Assembly: GCF_037027445.1 (NCBI RefSeq) | Contig: NZ_JBANDL010000002.1 | Coordinates: forward strand, 3,658,001 to 3,722,000 | Direction of reading: 5' to 3' | Source: Lysobacter firmicutimachus | GTDB lineage: Bacteria > Pseudomonadota > Gammaproteobacteria > Xanthomonadales > Xanthomonadaceae | Length of the DNA: 64,000 nucleotides | Program-made: the position numbers and the translations under genes | The notes under the pieces: model-generated | What the model saw: only the letters and a program-made list of their open reading frames with translations | Database searches by the model: none | What the model was told of the DNA's origin: nothing | In this document: positions 37,054 to 46,285 of the stretch, piece by piece | Layout of the letters: the number at the start of each line of letters is the position of its first letter | Position numbering within the stretch: position 1 is the stretch's first letter

Positions 37054-37974
37054 ATGATTCGCGATGTCTCTCTATGGCGCGGCGTGGTGCCCGCGGCGAC
37101 GACTCAGTTCGCCACGGACATGTCGGTCGATATCGACGCCACGCAACGCGTCCAAGACGCGTTGATCCGCGACGGCGTCCACGGGCTGATAGCGATCGGT
37201 ACGGTCGGAGAGAACAACTCGCTGGAACCGGACGAGAAAATCGCGGTTCTCGCAGCGGCGGTAGAAGTGGCCGCCGGGCGGGTGCCCGTCATCGCAGGCG
37301 TCTGCGAACTGACCACGGCACGTGCGGTCGCATTCGCCCGGGCCGCCGAGGACATAGGCGTATCGGGACTGATGGTCTTGCCGGCGATGGTCTACGTACC
37401 GACGGAAGCCGAACTGGTCGCGCACTTCCGCGCGGTGGCGACCAGCACCTACTTGCCGGTCATGCTCTACAACAATCCCCCGGCCTATCGGGCCGAGGTC
37501 ACGATGCGCACCCTGGCCGCCCTCGCGGACCTGAAGAACGTCGTCGCGCTGAAGGAAAGCACGCCGGACCCTCGTCGCTTTACCGATATACACAACGCCT
37601 TCGGCGATCGTTACGCGCTGTTCGCCGGACTGGACGACATCGCCCTGGAGGGGCTGCTGCTGGGCGCCCGCGGCTGGGTTTCCGGGCTGACCAACGCGTT
37701 CCCGCAAGAATCGCTGGCGCTATGGAAAGCGGTGCAACGCGGCGACCTGGCTCAAGCCTTGATCATCTACCGCTGGTTCATGCCCCTGCTCCATCTCGAT
37801 GCGGCGCACGACTTGGTGCAGGCCATCAAGCTCGCCGAAACCATCATGGGCCGCGGCAGCGAGCGGGTACGCATGCCGCGCATGCCGTTGACGGGAGCGC
37901 GCTACAACGAAGTCAAGCGCTTGGTGGAAACGGCCGCGGCGACGCGCGCCTGCCTGTCCGATGTCGTGGCCTGA
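37054..37974 (+). CDS. DHDPS/NAL-family lyase, possible 1-pyrroline-4-hydroxy-2-carboxylate deaminase
   Basis: The 306-residue (beta/alpha)8 class I aldolase-type enzyme has the Schiff-base Lys167 (VALKES), Tyr139 (LYNNPPAY) and the GTVGEN loop near residue 50 (GTTGE in DapA). The segments SLWRGVVPAATTQF, GDRYALFAGLDD and IYRWFMPLLHLD recall the subgroup annotated as the deaminase that converts 1-pyrroline-4-hydroxy-2-carboxylate to 2-oxoglutarate semialdehyde in hydroxyproline catabolism (from memory, not searched). A FCD regulator follows and collagenases are close, which fits. It is unlikely to be the lysine-pathway DapA. Other sugar-acid or N-acetylneuraminate-type lyase activities remain possible. 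Confidence 0.6.
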   Translation: MIRDVSLWRGVVPAATTQFATDMSVDIDATQRVQDALIRDGVHGLIAIGTVGENNSLEPDEKIAVLAAAVEVAAGRVPVIAGVCELTTARAVAFARAAEDIGVSGLMVLPAMVYVPTEAELVAHFRAVATSTYLPVMLYNNPPAYRAEVTMRTLAALADLKNVVALKESTPDPRRFTDIHNAFGDRYALFAGLDDIALEGLLLGARGWVSGLTNAFPQESLALWKAVQRGDLAQALIIYRWFMPLLHLDAAHDLVQAIKLAETIMGRGSERVRMPRMPLTGARYNEVKRLVETAAATRACLSDVVA

Positions 37975-38120
37975 TCTGTCCATCGGCGCGGGATGTCCGC
38001 GGCCTGACTTGGCCACCGCACGCAGCGAAAAACGCGCCGCGTTTTCGGCCGTACGGCCGGCGGAACCGGCCGGAGCCGAGCGCGGATTTTCGGACAAAGA
38101 CTCTGCGCTAGACTGGGTGC

Positions 38121-38810
38121 ATGACCATTGTGAACCGCACTCTTTCCGAGCAGGCTTTCCAGATCATCCGCGAGCGGATCCTGTCGAATCGAATGCCGCC
38201 GCTGACCCTGCTCCGGCAGGAGGCGCTGGCGGCCGAACTCGGCATCAGCAAGATTCCCCTGCGCGAGGCGCTGACCCGATTGGAGCAATACGGATTGCTT
38301 CGCTCTAGCATCAATCGCGGTTACTACGTTCCGCCCTTGACGATCGCGGAAGCCGAGGAGGTTTTCGCTCTGCGGGTAAAGATCGAGCCCGAGGCCGCGG
38401 CTCAAGCCTGCCTGGAAGCCAGCGACGACGAGATCGAGACGGCGAAAACCGCCTTGGCGGCGCTGGAGGCCATATCAGGGGTCGATCCCCAGCAGACCGT
38501 AGCCTTCAATCGCGCATTCCATTTGGCGCTGATTCGGCCGGGAAACCGCCAGGTCACGTATTTGCTGGTGGAACGCCTGCACGTGTTGGCCGAGCGCTAT
38601 GTTCATATGCATCTCGAGCCCGCGGGACGCGACGCCAGGGCCCTGCGCGAACATAGGGACTTGCTGGCCGCCTGGCTCGCGCGCGACGCCAAGAACGTAA
38701 GCCTTCAGCTGACCCGGCACATCGTGCTTACTCTCCACGATCTTCGCCAGCAATTGTTCGAGAACGAAACCATTATCAAGTCGAACGTGCCGCCCAGACC
38801 GAACGATTGA
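38121..38810 (+). CDS. GntR-family (FCD) transcriptional regulator
   Basis: The 229-residue protein has an N-terminal winged helix (about 8-72; LSEQAFQIIRERILS, KIPLREALTRLEQYGLL) and a C-terminal all-helical FCD ligand-binding domain (about 85-220; NRAFHLALI, REHRDLLAAW). FCD regulators usually bind TTGTATACAA-like palindromes and sense organic acids or amino-acid derivatives. Such a site overlaps the promoter of the DHDPS-like gene 146 bp upstream, so this is its probable local repressor. In other bacteria FCD regulators control hydroxyproline catabolism. Confidence 0.88.
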   Translation: MTIVNRTLSEQAFQIIRERILSNRMPPLTLLRQEALAAELGISKIPLREALTRLEQYGLLRSSINRGYYVPPLTIAEAEEVFALRVKIEPEAAAQACLEASDDEIETAKTALAALEAISGVDPQQTVAFNRAFHLALIRPGNRQVTYLLVERLHVLAERYVHMHLEPAGRDARALREHRDLLAAWLARDAKNVSLQLTRHIVLTLHDLRQQLFENETIIKSNVPPRPND

Positions 38811-38929
38811 ACCCAGGCGCACCTTGCCTTCTGCATTCCGGTGAGGGCGCGCTTGGTTTCGGCGTCACGATGAGTTCGCGATCGCGGGAAGCTCGTGGAT
38901 TACGGCTTGCGCATTCAAAGGATATCTCA

Positions 38930-39385
38930 ATGCCGCCGACCGGAACGTTACCGCTTATGCCGCCGTCATACCTGACCGACGCGCAATGGACCGCAGTGCT
39001 GGATAACCTTCCTAGGCGCCTTGGCATACGCGCCCGCAACCGGAGCGCCGATTATCGGCGGTTCGTCGATTCCATCATCTGGGTATCGGTCGACGATCGG
39101 CCGTGGACCAACGTATCGGCCAACCAATTCAGGGCCAGGCAGATCTATGCCAGATTCCTCCGTTGGCGCAACGCCGGTGCGTGGAACGCCGTCGCCGACG
39201 CTATCGGCGCCGACTCAGACCTTTCTGCGGCGTTGAAGCGGCGTGTGCGGCTGCACATCGAACACAGCTCCAAGCTCCGCAATCGCAAGGCCGACCTGGT
39301 GCAGCGTTATCGCGCGCAATCGAGCCCGGAAGAGGCACTCCCCACCACCGCATGGGCCAACGCATCGCCAAGCCAGGGCATGTAA
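38930..39385 (+). CDS. orphan DUF4096 (IS5-type OrfA-like) protein
   Basis: The 151-residue protein contains the DUF4096 domain found at the N-terminus of IS5-family transposases (YLTDAQWTAVLDNLP, then DRPWTNVSANQF and YARFLRWRNAGAWNAV). No catalytic DDE half follows, and no inverted repeats were seen, so it is not a complete insertion sequence. A good AAAGGA ribosome-binding site seven bases before the ATG and an intact frame suggest it may still be expressed. It could be a leftover OrfA or a domesticated DNA-binding protein. The frame is open from 38807, but that start overlaps the regulator gene. Confidence 0.6.
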   Translation: MPPTGTLPLMPPSYLTDAQWTAVLDNLPRRLGIRARNRSADYRRFVDSIIWVSVDDRPWTNVSANQFRARQIYARFLRWRNAGAWNAVADAIGADSDLSAALKRRVRLHIEHSSKLRNRKADLVQRYRAQSSPEEALPTTAWANASPSQGM

Positions 39386-39770
39386 CGGCTACAACGCAGT
39401 CCGCCGCGGGCCGGCGCACCATCGCATCGAGCTTGGGTTCGTCTGTCGCGATAGCGGAACGGGACAGCGGCTGCACGAAGATCGACGCTGTCGGCTCGGT
39501 GGCGGTCAGGCCGCAGCGGACGGCTTGCGGCCGCCTGAACGACCAGCGGTGCGATCGCTACTGGCCGAGACGAGTAAACCGCGTTGTCGCGTTGCGTTCC
39601 ACCGGCGCATCGACGGGTAGCTCGCGCAGTGACGCTAGGCCGTTGGAAGTCCGTTCGCCATCGGCGCGCTCCGGCATCGAAGCGGCCCTGTCCTTCCAGT
39701 TCGGCTCCCATCCGCAGGACAGCCTCGTGCCGCACGACCGCGCCGGCGACAGCCGGCGCGGTCGGTCCCG
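39386..39770. other. gap after the DUF4096 gene
   Basis: This 385-bp convergent gap contains the hairpin at 39736-39763 and no recognisable gene. No second half of a transposase was found here. Confidence 0.45.
39736..39763 (-). terminator. 12-bp-stem hairpin after TonB receptor 2
   Basis: GACCGCGCCGGC pairs perfectly with GCCGGCGCGGTC around loop GACA, seven bases beyond the stop codon of the minus-strand receptor. Very stable but without T-run. Confidence 0.55.
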
Positions 39771-42700
39771 TCAGAACTTGTAGCCGACGGTGAAGCTGTA
39801 GCTGCGGCCGAAGATGCTGGCGTAGTCGCTGGAATCGCCAAGGAAGCTGTTCGGGTCGTAGAACGGCTGACGGTCGAACAGGTTCTTGACCGTGACGCCG
39901 AGGTTGAGCTTCTCGGTCGGGCGCCAGGCCAGGCTCAGGTTGGCCGTCCACCACGACGGCACACCGTCGCATTGCGCCTCGGGCAGGGCAAGGTGGCCGG
40001 CGGTGCAGGTCTCCTCGTTGTTGTCCTCGGCGTCGATGCGGTCCCAGCCCCACTTGGTGTGGCCGACGTAATTGACGAAGAAACTGGTGGTGAACTGGCG
40101 GTAGTTCCAGTCGGCGTTGACCGTGGCGCGCAGGCGCGGATTGCCGTAGTAGCCGATGGTGTTGCCGTAGTACCAGCCGTTCTCATCGTCGAGATAGGCC
40201 TGCTTGCGGCGCGCGATGGTGGCGGCCAGGCCGATGTTCAGGCTGCCCCACTCGCCCAGCGAGAAACGGCTGCGCGCATCGATGTCGAAACCGTCGACCA
40301 GGGTGCGGCCCTTGTTCTTGTACTGGCCGACGACGCTGGCGACGTTGCCGACGCTGTAGCCCGGCAGCGTGCCCGGACAGCGCACGCCGCTGGCCGGGTC
40401 GGCGCACATCGCCGCCACTGCCGCCACCGCGGCGCGGTCGGAATCGGTGATCGGCGAACGGGTCGAGGACAGGATGTCCTCGGCCTTGCTGTAGTCCGGC
40501 GCGGCGATCTCGTTGCGACGGTAGATGAACCAGTAGTCGGCCGACACCGACAGCCAGTCCAGCGGCTCGAACACAAAGCCCAGGGTGGCGATCTTGGCCT
40601 TCTCCGGCTTGAGGTCCTGGTTGGGCTGGGTCATGCGCGCCACAGTGCGGCTGCAGTCGGCGTTGAGCAGCGAGTTGCCCAGGTCGACGTCGCCGCTGCG
40701 ACGCGACTGGCGCAACAGGTTGGCGATGGCGTTGGTCTCGGCGCAGCGGACTTCGTCGCGATAGCCGCCGAGCTGGGCGAACACGCCGCCGGTGCCGGCT
40801 TCGGCCAGGCTCGGAGCGCGGAAGCCTTCCGAATAGGTGCCGCGCAGCAGCAGCTCCGGCAGCACCTGATACTTCAGGCCGATCTTCGGCGCCAGGTTGG
40901 CATTGAAGTTCGGGTACTTGTCGATGCGCAGCGCGGCGTCGAGTTCGAGCTTGTCGGTCAGCGGCGCGACGGTTTCGGCGAACAGCGCGTAGGTGTTGCG
41001 CTTGCCGTCGAACCAGGATCCGCCCTGCTGGGTGATCAGGCCGTTGGCGGCGTCCTCGTTGCCCGGGGTATAGAAGGTCTCGCGGCTGATGTTGAAGCCG
41101 AACGCGGCTCGCATTTCGCCGCCCGGCAGATTGGCCAGCGGGCCTTCGATCTTGCCGTCCAGGGTGTGCAGGCGGGTCCAAGACTGGATATCGAAGGTCG
41201 GATACGCCTCGCGCAGCAAGGCCGCGTTGGCCTCGCTGATCTCGCCGAACTTGTACGCGGGATGATCGGAGATGATCACGCGGCCGGTGCCGGGATCGAT
41301 GGTGAACGGGCCGAACGCCTTGCGAAAACCTTCCAGGTTGACGTTGACGGTCTGGTAGGTGACCGAGTGGGTGCCGGCGGTGGCGAACGCGGTCTCCCAG
41401 TTCCAGTCGCCGAAGCTGCCGCGCAGGCCGGCCAGGCCGCGGTAGCTCTTGTCGGTGTTGCGCTGGCCGAAGTAGTTGCCGCCGGCGTCCTGCAGCAAGT
41501 ACTGCAAGCCGACCACGCCGCCCATCAACGCCTTCAGCTCGGGGCTGGCGCGGTTGTACTCGTTGTTCGGGCCGAGGAAGGGATAGCGGAACTGGTTGAC
41601 CGTGGTGCCGGTGTCGCGCGAGAACCAACTGGTCGGGTTCCCGGTGGTGGTGCTGAAGGCGCGCGGCGTGCCGCCGTTGGCGCGCAGGTCGATGTCGGTA
41701 TAGGTCAGCTCGGCGAAGGCTTCGGTGGTCTCGCCGAGCAGGAAGTGGGCGTTGACGTAGCCGGTCATGCGCTCGGTCTGCGCGCCGGCGTCGATCTCGT
41801 TGTTCATCCAGGTCTGCCAAATACAACGCGGGCCGGCGGCTTCGCCGGTGAGCACGTTGTTGCAGCCCGGCGCGGCTTCCTGCACCCGTGCGCCGGTCCG
41901 GGGGTTGAAGGCGAAATAAGTGCCGGGGTTGAACTCGCCCGGCTTGCTGCCGGTGCCCAGGCGCAGGTTCTTCAGATAGTTGGGGTTGTTGACGTAGTAC
42001 TGATCGGGCCGCTTGTCGTAGAAGTCGCTCAACGGGATCGCATCGCGGCGATAGAAGTTGAACGAACCGTAGACGTTGTAGCGGTCTTCGTTGAGATCGC
42101 CGAAGCCGGCGGTGATGCTGGCCTGATGCTCGCCGTAGGAATCGATGCGCGAGGACATGTCGGTGGTGGCGCTGACCTCCGCCCCCTGATAGTTGCGCTT
42201 GGTGATGACGTTGATCACGCCGGCGACCGCGTCGGTGCCGTACACCGCCGACGCGCCGTCGGTCAGCACTTCCATGCGTTCGATCGCCGCGGCAGGGATC
42301 GCGTCGATGTTGACGAACTGGGTCTGGAACCCGGCCGGCGCGCCGTAGTAGGACAGGCGACGGCCGTTCAACAGCACCAGCGTGCCCTGCGCGCCGAGGC
42401 CGCGCAGGTTGGCCTGCGACGCGCCGTCCGAGCCGGTGAACAGCGAGCGCGAGTCCTGCTGCGCCGGACGCGCGGCCGGCAGATTATCGAGCACCTGCAG
42501 CAGGGTGCGTGCACCCATGTTCTCGATGTCCTGCTTGCTGATGACCTGCACCGGCGAGGCGGTTTCCACGTCGAGACGACGGATATTGGAGCCGGTCACT
42601 TCGACCCGCGACAGTTCGGTGGTCTTGTCCGAGCCGCCGGCGCTGTCGACGTCGGCCGATCCGTCCTGTGCGGCTGCGAACGAAGCGTGGCCCAACAGCG

Positions 42701-42791
42701 CGGCGGCCAAGGCCAGCGACAACGGGGTGGCGGAATAGCGGGATGGACGGTCGGCGCGTTGACGGCGCGGGCGGCGGCTAGCGGGCAACAT
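39771..42791 (-). CDS. TonB-dependent receptor of the GalNAc locus
   Basis: The 1006-residue protein has a signal peptide (LSLALAAALLGHASFAAAQ), a TonB-box-like VEVTGSNIRR near residue 65, and a plug domain (SPVQVISKQDIENMG ... LVLLNGRRLSYYG ... MEVLTDGASAVYGTDAVAGVINVIT). The long barrel ends in phenylalanine (VGYKF). The start has an AGGAGA site. It lies 140 bp downstream of the GH31 gene on the same strand and so is probably co-transcribed. By context it should import GalNAc or GalNAc-containing glycans through the outer membrane. The 1048-codon open frame on the opposite strand is a high-GC artefact. Confidence 0.87.
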   Translation of the reverse strand: MLPASRRPRRQRADRPSRYSATPLSLALAAALLGHASFAAAQDGSADVDSAGGSDKTTELSRVEVTGSNIRRLDVETASPVQVISKQDIENMGARTLLQVLDNLPAARPAQQDSRSLFTGSDGASQANLRGLGAQGTLVLLNGRRLSYYGAPAGFQTQFVNIDAIPAAAIERMEVLTDGASAVYGTDAVAGVINVITKRNYQGAEVSATTDMSSRIDSYGEHQASITAGFGDLNEDRYNVYGSFNFYRRDAIPLSDFYDKRPDQYYVNNPNYLKNLRLGTGSKPGEFNPGTYFAFNPRTGARVQEAAPGCNNVLTGEAAGPRCIWQTWMNNEIDAGAQTERMTGYVNAHFLLGETTEAFAELTYTDIDLRANGGTPRAFSTTTGNPTSWFSRDTGTTVNQFRYPFLGPNNEYNRASPELKALMGGVVGLQYLLQDAGGNYFGQRNTDKSYRGLAGLRGSFGDWNWETAFATAGTHSVTYQTVNVNLEGFRKAFGPFTIDPGTGRVIISDHPAYKFGEISEANAALLREAYPTFDIQSWTRLHTLDGKIEGPLANLPGGEMRAAFGFNISRETFYTPGNEDAANGLITQQGGSWFDGKRNTYALFAETVAPLTDKLELDAALRIDKYPNFNANLAPKIGLKYQVLPELLLRGTYSEGFRAPSLAEAGTGGVFAQLGGYRDEVRCAETNAIANLLRQSRRSGDVDLGNSLLNADCSRTVARMTQPNQDLKPEKAKIATLGFVFEPLDWLSVSADYWFIYRRNEIAAPDYSKAEDILSSTRSPITDSDRAAVAAVAAMCADPASGVRCPGTLPGYSVGNVASVVGQYKNKGRTLVDGFDIDARSRFSLGEWGSLNIGLAATIARRKQAYLDDENGWYYGNTIGYYGNPRLRATVNADWNYRQFTTSFFVNYVGHTKWGWDRIDAEDNNEETCTAGHLALPEAQCDGVPSWWTANLSLAWRPTEKLNLGVTVKNLFDRQPFYDPNSFLGDSSDYASIFGRSYSFTVGYKF

Positions 42792-42931
42792 CGGAACTCT
42801 CCTGGCAGGATCTGCGGCGCGGATGGCGGACGAAAGGCAACAGCGATCCCGGGCCGCGGCCGGACGGCCGCAGTCGGTATGGCGGGGGGAGGAGCGGTGT
42901 TACGTTTTCGGTACGGCGGGGTCGAGTGGGT

Positions 42932-45900
42932 TCATGGCGCGAGGATGCTGGCGGTATCGCCCTCCTGGCCGATCAGCACGGCGTTGGCCCAGTTGGCGCA
43001 GACCTGGGCGGGTTGGTTGCCCTGCGCGCCGAGCGTGCGCAGGCTGAGGGAAGACAGGCCGCGGATGTCCAGTTCCGGCTTGACCACGCCCGGCGCTTTC
43101 ACCAGGCCGCTGTCGTAGAGCAGGCGTCCGTCGCCCCAGACCTGGAATTGCAGGCCGCCGGCGGCGCGGCAGGCATCGTCGATGCCGAGGTCGGCGCGCA
43201 GCAGGCGCCACTGCCCTTGCAGGCGCAGGTCGATGCGGCTGGCCGGGCCGACGCCGAGGCCGCGGCGGAACAGCAGGCCGTTCATGCGCAACGCATCGTC
43301 GCCGCGGAAGGCGCGGTCGCTGCGCACGGTGTGGGCCAGCGCGGCCGGCAACGGCAGCTCGGAGAGGTAGCGTTGCTGTGCCGGCCGCTCCGGTTCTTGA
43401 TGTTCGAGGATGTGGAAGCTCGACAACGCGATCGGGCCGACGTCGCGCGGCTGCAAGGCATCGACCGCGCGCGCCGCGCCGCCCTGGGCGGCAACGACCA
43501 TCGGGTCGGCGCCGGAGGCGCCGTCGCCGTCGGGGTTCTGCACGCTGAGCACACGGAAGCGCAGCAGGCGGCCGGCGCGCGCCGGTAACTCGATGCGCTG
43601 CGGTTCCTGCTTGAGCTGCAGGCGGCCGCGCGCGATCGGCTCGCCCCATTCGCCGTTGCTGTCGCCCAGGTAGATCTCGTAGTCGCGGACCTGGCCGTGC
43701 TTCCAGTGCTGGTCGTTGCGCGGCGCCAGCTCGATGCCGTCGATCAGCTTGCGCTCGCCGAAGCCGATCGTCCATTCGTGCGCGCCGGTGCGCACGGCCT
43801 GGTTGCGCACGCTGCGGAACCAGGTCTTGGGGTCCTCGTCGAAGGCGTTTTCCAGCGCATGGCCGGGTTCTTCGGCGGGACGATTGACCACCAGCAGGCT
43901 GTCGGCCGGCAGCGCGCGGCCCAGCGCCGGCGCGGCCGGGTAGGCATCGTCGGCGACCGCCGCCGCGACGGGAATGTCGAGCACGACCTGCAGCGGCTTG
44001 CGGATATCGACCGCGGCGGTGCGTACGTGCACGCTGCCCTTGCGCTCGGCCGGATCGAAGTACCAGCCCTCGGACGCGGCCTGCCACGCGGCGGCATCGG
44101 CCAGCTTCGGCAGTGCGCGGCCGTCCTGCGACACCGCGCGCGGCGCCTGCCGAGTGAGCACGCGCAAGCCGTAGCGGCGTTGCGGCAACTGGCCTTGGTA
44201 CTGGCCTTGCACCGCGTCGATGCGCACCGTCACCGGACCGCTGCCCTGCGCCGGCGCGCTCATCCGCACCCGTTGAGTGCTCGACTCGCCCTGCTCGAAA
44301 CGGCGGGTATTGCCGTCGTCCTCGTACAGCGCGTACTGCGATTCGCCCTGCGGATACAGATCGAAAGTGATTTCGTCGAGCGGCTTCTCGCCGTCGTAGA
44401 GCATCGCCGGATGCATCGGCACGATCGCGCCGGCGCGCACGAACAACGGCAGCGTGGCGAGGTCGACCTGCCGGTCCAGCTCGCGCCCGGCGGCGCCGGC
44501 CTGCACGCTGCGCCCGTCCCAATAGTCGATCCAGCGCCCGGCCGGCACGTGGATGCCGCGCCGCCAGCCGCGGCTGGCGGCCTGGCTGCGGTAGACCGGC
44601 GCCACCAACAGATCGCGGCCGAGCAGGAACTGATACTTGTAGGCCTCGTCCTGCGCGTGCGGGTCCTGCGGGTAGTCCCACATCAGCCCGCGCACCGGCG
44701 GCGCGCCGGTCTGCGCCGCCTCATGGGCCAGGCCGTACATGTACGGGGTCAGCCGCATCTTCAATTTCAGGTAATCGCGGTTGATGCTGCGGTAGGGCTC
44801 GTCGAACCACCACGGATGCTTGCGCGCGTTCGACGACCAGCCCGACATGCCCATCAGCACCGGAGTGAAGGCCTTCCACTGCAGATCGCGGGTGTAGGTC
44901 TCGGCGCTGCCACCGAAGATCGCATCGACGTCGCCGGTGGCGTAGGCCATGCCCGACAGGCCCGAGCCGATCAAGGTCGGCACGTGCCAGCGGATGTAGT
45001 CCCAACTCGCGCTCTGGTCGCCGGTCCAGGCCACCGCGTAGCGCTGGATGCCGGCCCAGCCCATCACCGTCCACAGGAAGGGACGCGAATCGGAGTTGTG
45101 CAAGATGCCGTTGAACGCCGACTGGTTGGCGTCCATCGCGAACTGATAGCCCTTGCCGGTCCAGGCCACGTCGAGCTTCTGCACCCGGCTGCCGGCGGTA
45201 CCGACTTCCCAGGCGATCTTGTCGACCCCGTTCTCGGTCCACAGGCCGGTGCGGAAACCGTACTTGGCCAGCCCCTTCACCGTCTCCGGCAGTTGCTTGT
45301 AACCGCAGCCGTAGCCGTCGTTGGGCAGGATCCAGCCGCCGGGCATGTCGTGCTCGCGGTACTGGCGCGCCACGCTTTCGACCACGTCGGGCGTGGTGCC
45401 GGTGGCGCCGTCGCGCCAGCCTTCCGGCACGGTGCCGGGCTTTTTGCCGTTGTCGCCGTCGTTGTAGCAGTCCGCGTCGCCGTAAGACAACGCCCAGCGC
45501 GGCAGCAGGCCGGGGCGGCCGGTCAGGCGAGTGTAGCGTTCGAGCAAGCGCGGCAGCTCGCCGACGAAGTAGTAGGCGTCGAAGCGGTCCTCGCGATGCA
45601 GCAAGGTGGCCTGGTCGGGCTGGCGCAAGTCGTAACTGCCGTCGCTCCAGGTGTTGCGCAACATGCCCCAGCCGCGCGAGCTGAGCAGCATGGGCGCCGG
45701 GCTGGGCCGATCGCCCTCTTCCCAGCCGCCGGAATAAGAAACCTCCAGTTCGCGGCCCTTGAACTGGTAGCGGCCGTTCTGCTGGCCGCCGCCGTAGAAA
45801 GCCTCGTCGGCCTGCGACGACAACACTTGCACGCTCTGGGCCGCGTCCAGATCCAGCGGTTGCAGTTCCTGCCACAGCGGCACGCGGCGCTCGCCGTCGA

Positions 45901-46285
45901 TCCGCTCCAGGCGCAGCTTCAGCGGCTGTCGCTGCACGTGCAGCACCAATGCGCCGGTGCGCACGCGCAGTTCGCTCGCATCCTCTTCCAGGGTCGCCGC
46001 GACCGCGGCCGCCGGCTGCGGCAGCACGATCGGCGCGGCCTTGTCGCCGGCCGGCGCCAGCTTGCCGCGGCGTCCGGCCTGCACCCGCACGATGTCGTCG
46101 GCCAGCACCTCGATGCGCAGCACGCTGCCGGTGTCGGTGCTCAACTCCCAACTCGGAGTCGCGCCGGCCGCGGCGCGCACAGCGCGCAGGTTGCCGACCG
46201 GTTCGGCCGCGGCCGGAACGGTCGAGGCCATCAGCGCCGCCAGGATCGCAGTCGACAGTCGCGGACGACGCACGCGGAATTCCAC
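42932..46285 (-). CDS. GH31 glycosidase with CBM32- and CBM51-like domains, likely alpha-N-acetylgalactosaminidase
   Basis: The 1117-residue secreted protein (signal peptide to about residue 27) has an N-terminal GH31 beta domain, a catalytic barrel (about 255-560) and C-terminal binding domains. One is an F5/8-type (CBM32-like) module around 800-940 and one an NPCBM/CBM51-like module around 1000-1105. Asp372 in KLDVAWTGKGY and Asp423 in WTGDQSASW fit the nucleophile and acid/base spacing of the GH31 subfamily that removes alpha-GalNAc. Both binding modules are known to favour galactose or GalNAc. The gene is divergent from a complete GalNAc catabolic operon, which supports the assignment. 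An alpha-glucosidase or alpha-galactosidase role is the alternative. Confidence 0.75.
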   Translation of the reverse strand: MEFRVRRPRLSTAILAALMASTVPAAAEPVGNLRAVRAAAGATPSWELSTDTGSVLRIEVLADDIVRVQAGRRGKLAPAGDKAAPIVLPQPAAAVAATLEEDASELRVRTGALVLHVQRQPLKLRLERIDGERRVPLWQELQPLDLDAAQSVQVLSSQADEAFYGGGQQNGRYQFKGRELEVSYSGGWEEGDRPSPAPMLLSSRGWGMLRNTWSDGSYDLRQPDQATLLHREDRFDAYYFVGELPRLLERYTRLTGRPGLLPRWALSYGDADCYNDGDNGKKPGTVPEGWRDGATGTTPDVVESVARQYREHDMPGGWILPNDGYGCGYKQLPETVKGLAKYGFRTGLWTENGVDKIAWEVGTAGSRVQKLDVAWTGKGYQFAMDANQSAFNGILHNSDSRPFLWTVMGWAGIQRYAVAWTGDQSASWDYIRWHVPTLIGSGLSGMAYATGDVDAIFGGSAETYTRDLQWKAFTPVLMGMSGWSSNARKHPWWFDEPYRSINRDYLKLKMRLTPYMYGLAHEAAQTGAPPVRGLMWDYPQDPHAQDEAYKYQFLLGRDLLVAPVYRSQAASRGWRRGIHVPAGRWIDYWDGRSVQAGAAGRELDRQVDLATLPLFVRAGAIVPMHPAMLYDGEKPLDEITFDLYPQGESQYALYEDDGNTRRFEQGESSTQRVRMSAPAQGSGPVTVRIDAVQGQYQGQLPQRRYGLRVLTRQAPRAVSQDGRALPKLADAAAWQAASEGWYFDPAERKGSVHVRTAAVDIRKPLQVVLDIPVAAAVADDAYPAAPALGRALPADSLLVVNRPAEEPGHALENAFDEDPKTWFRSVRNQAVRTGAHEWTIGFGERKLIDGIELAPRNDQHWKHGQVRDYEIYLGDSNGEWGEPIARGRLQLKQEPQRIELPARAGRLLRFRVLSVQNPDGDGASGADPMVVAAQGGAARAVDALQPRDVGPIALSSFHILEHQEPERPAQQRYLSELPLPAALAHTVRSDRAFRGDDALRMNGLLFRRGLGVGPASRIDLRLQGQWRLLRADLGIDDACRAAGGLQFQVWGDGRLLYDSGLVKAPGVVKPELDIRGLSSLSLRTLGAQGNQPAQVCANWANAVLIGQEGDTASILAP

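Noticed and set aside
37054..37974. Annotation as DapA of lysine synthesis
   Set aside because: Context is a FCD regulator and catabolic genes, and the sequence lacks the usual GTTGE form and DapA surroundings.
39972..43118. A 1048-codon open frame on the plus strand opposite the TonB receptor
   Set aside because: Its composition (Gly/Ala/Val/Gln-rich) and lack of motifs mark it as a high-GC antisense artefact; the minus strand encodes a clear receptor.
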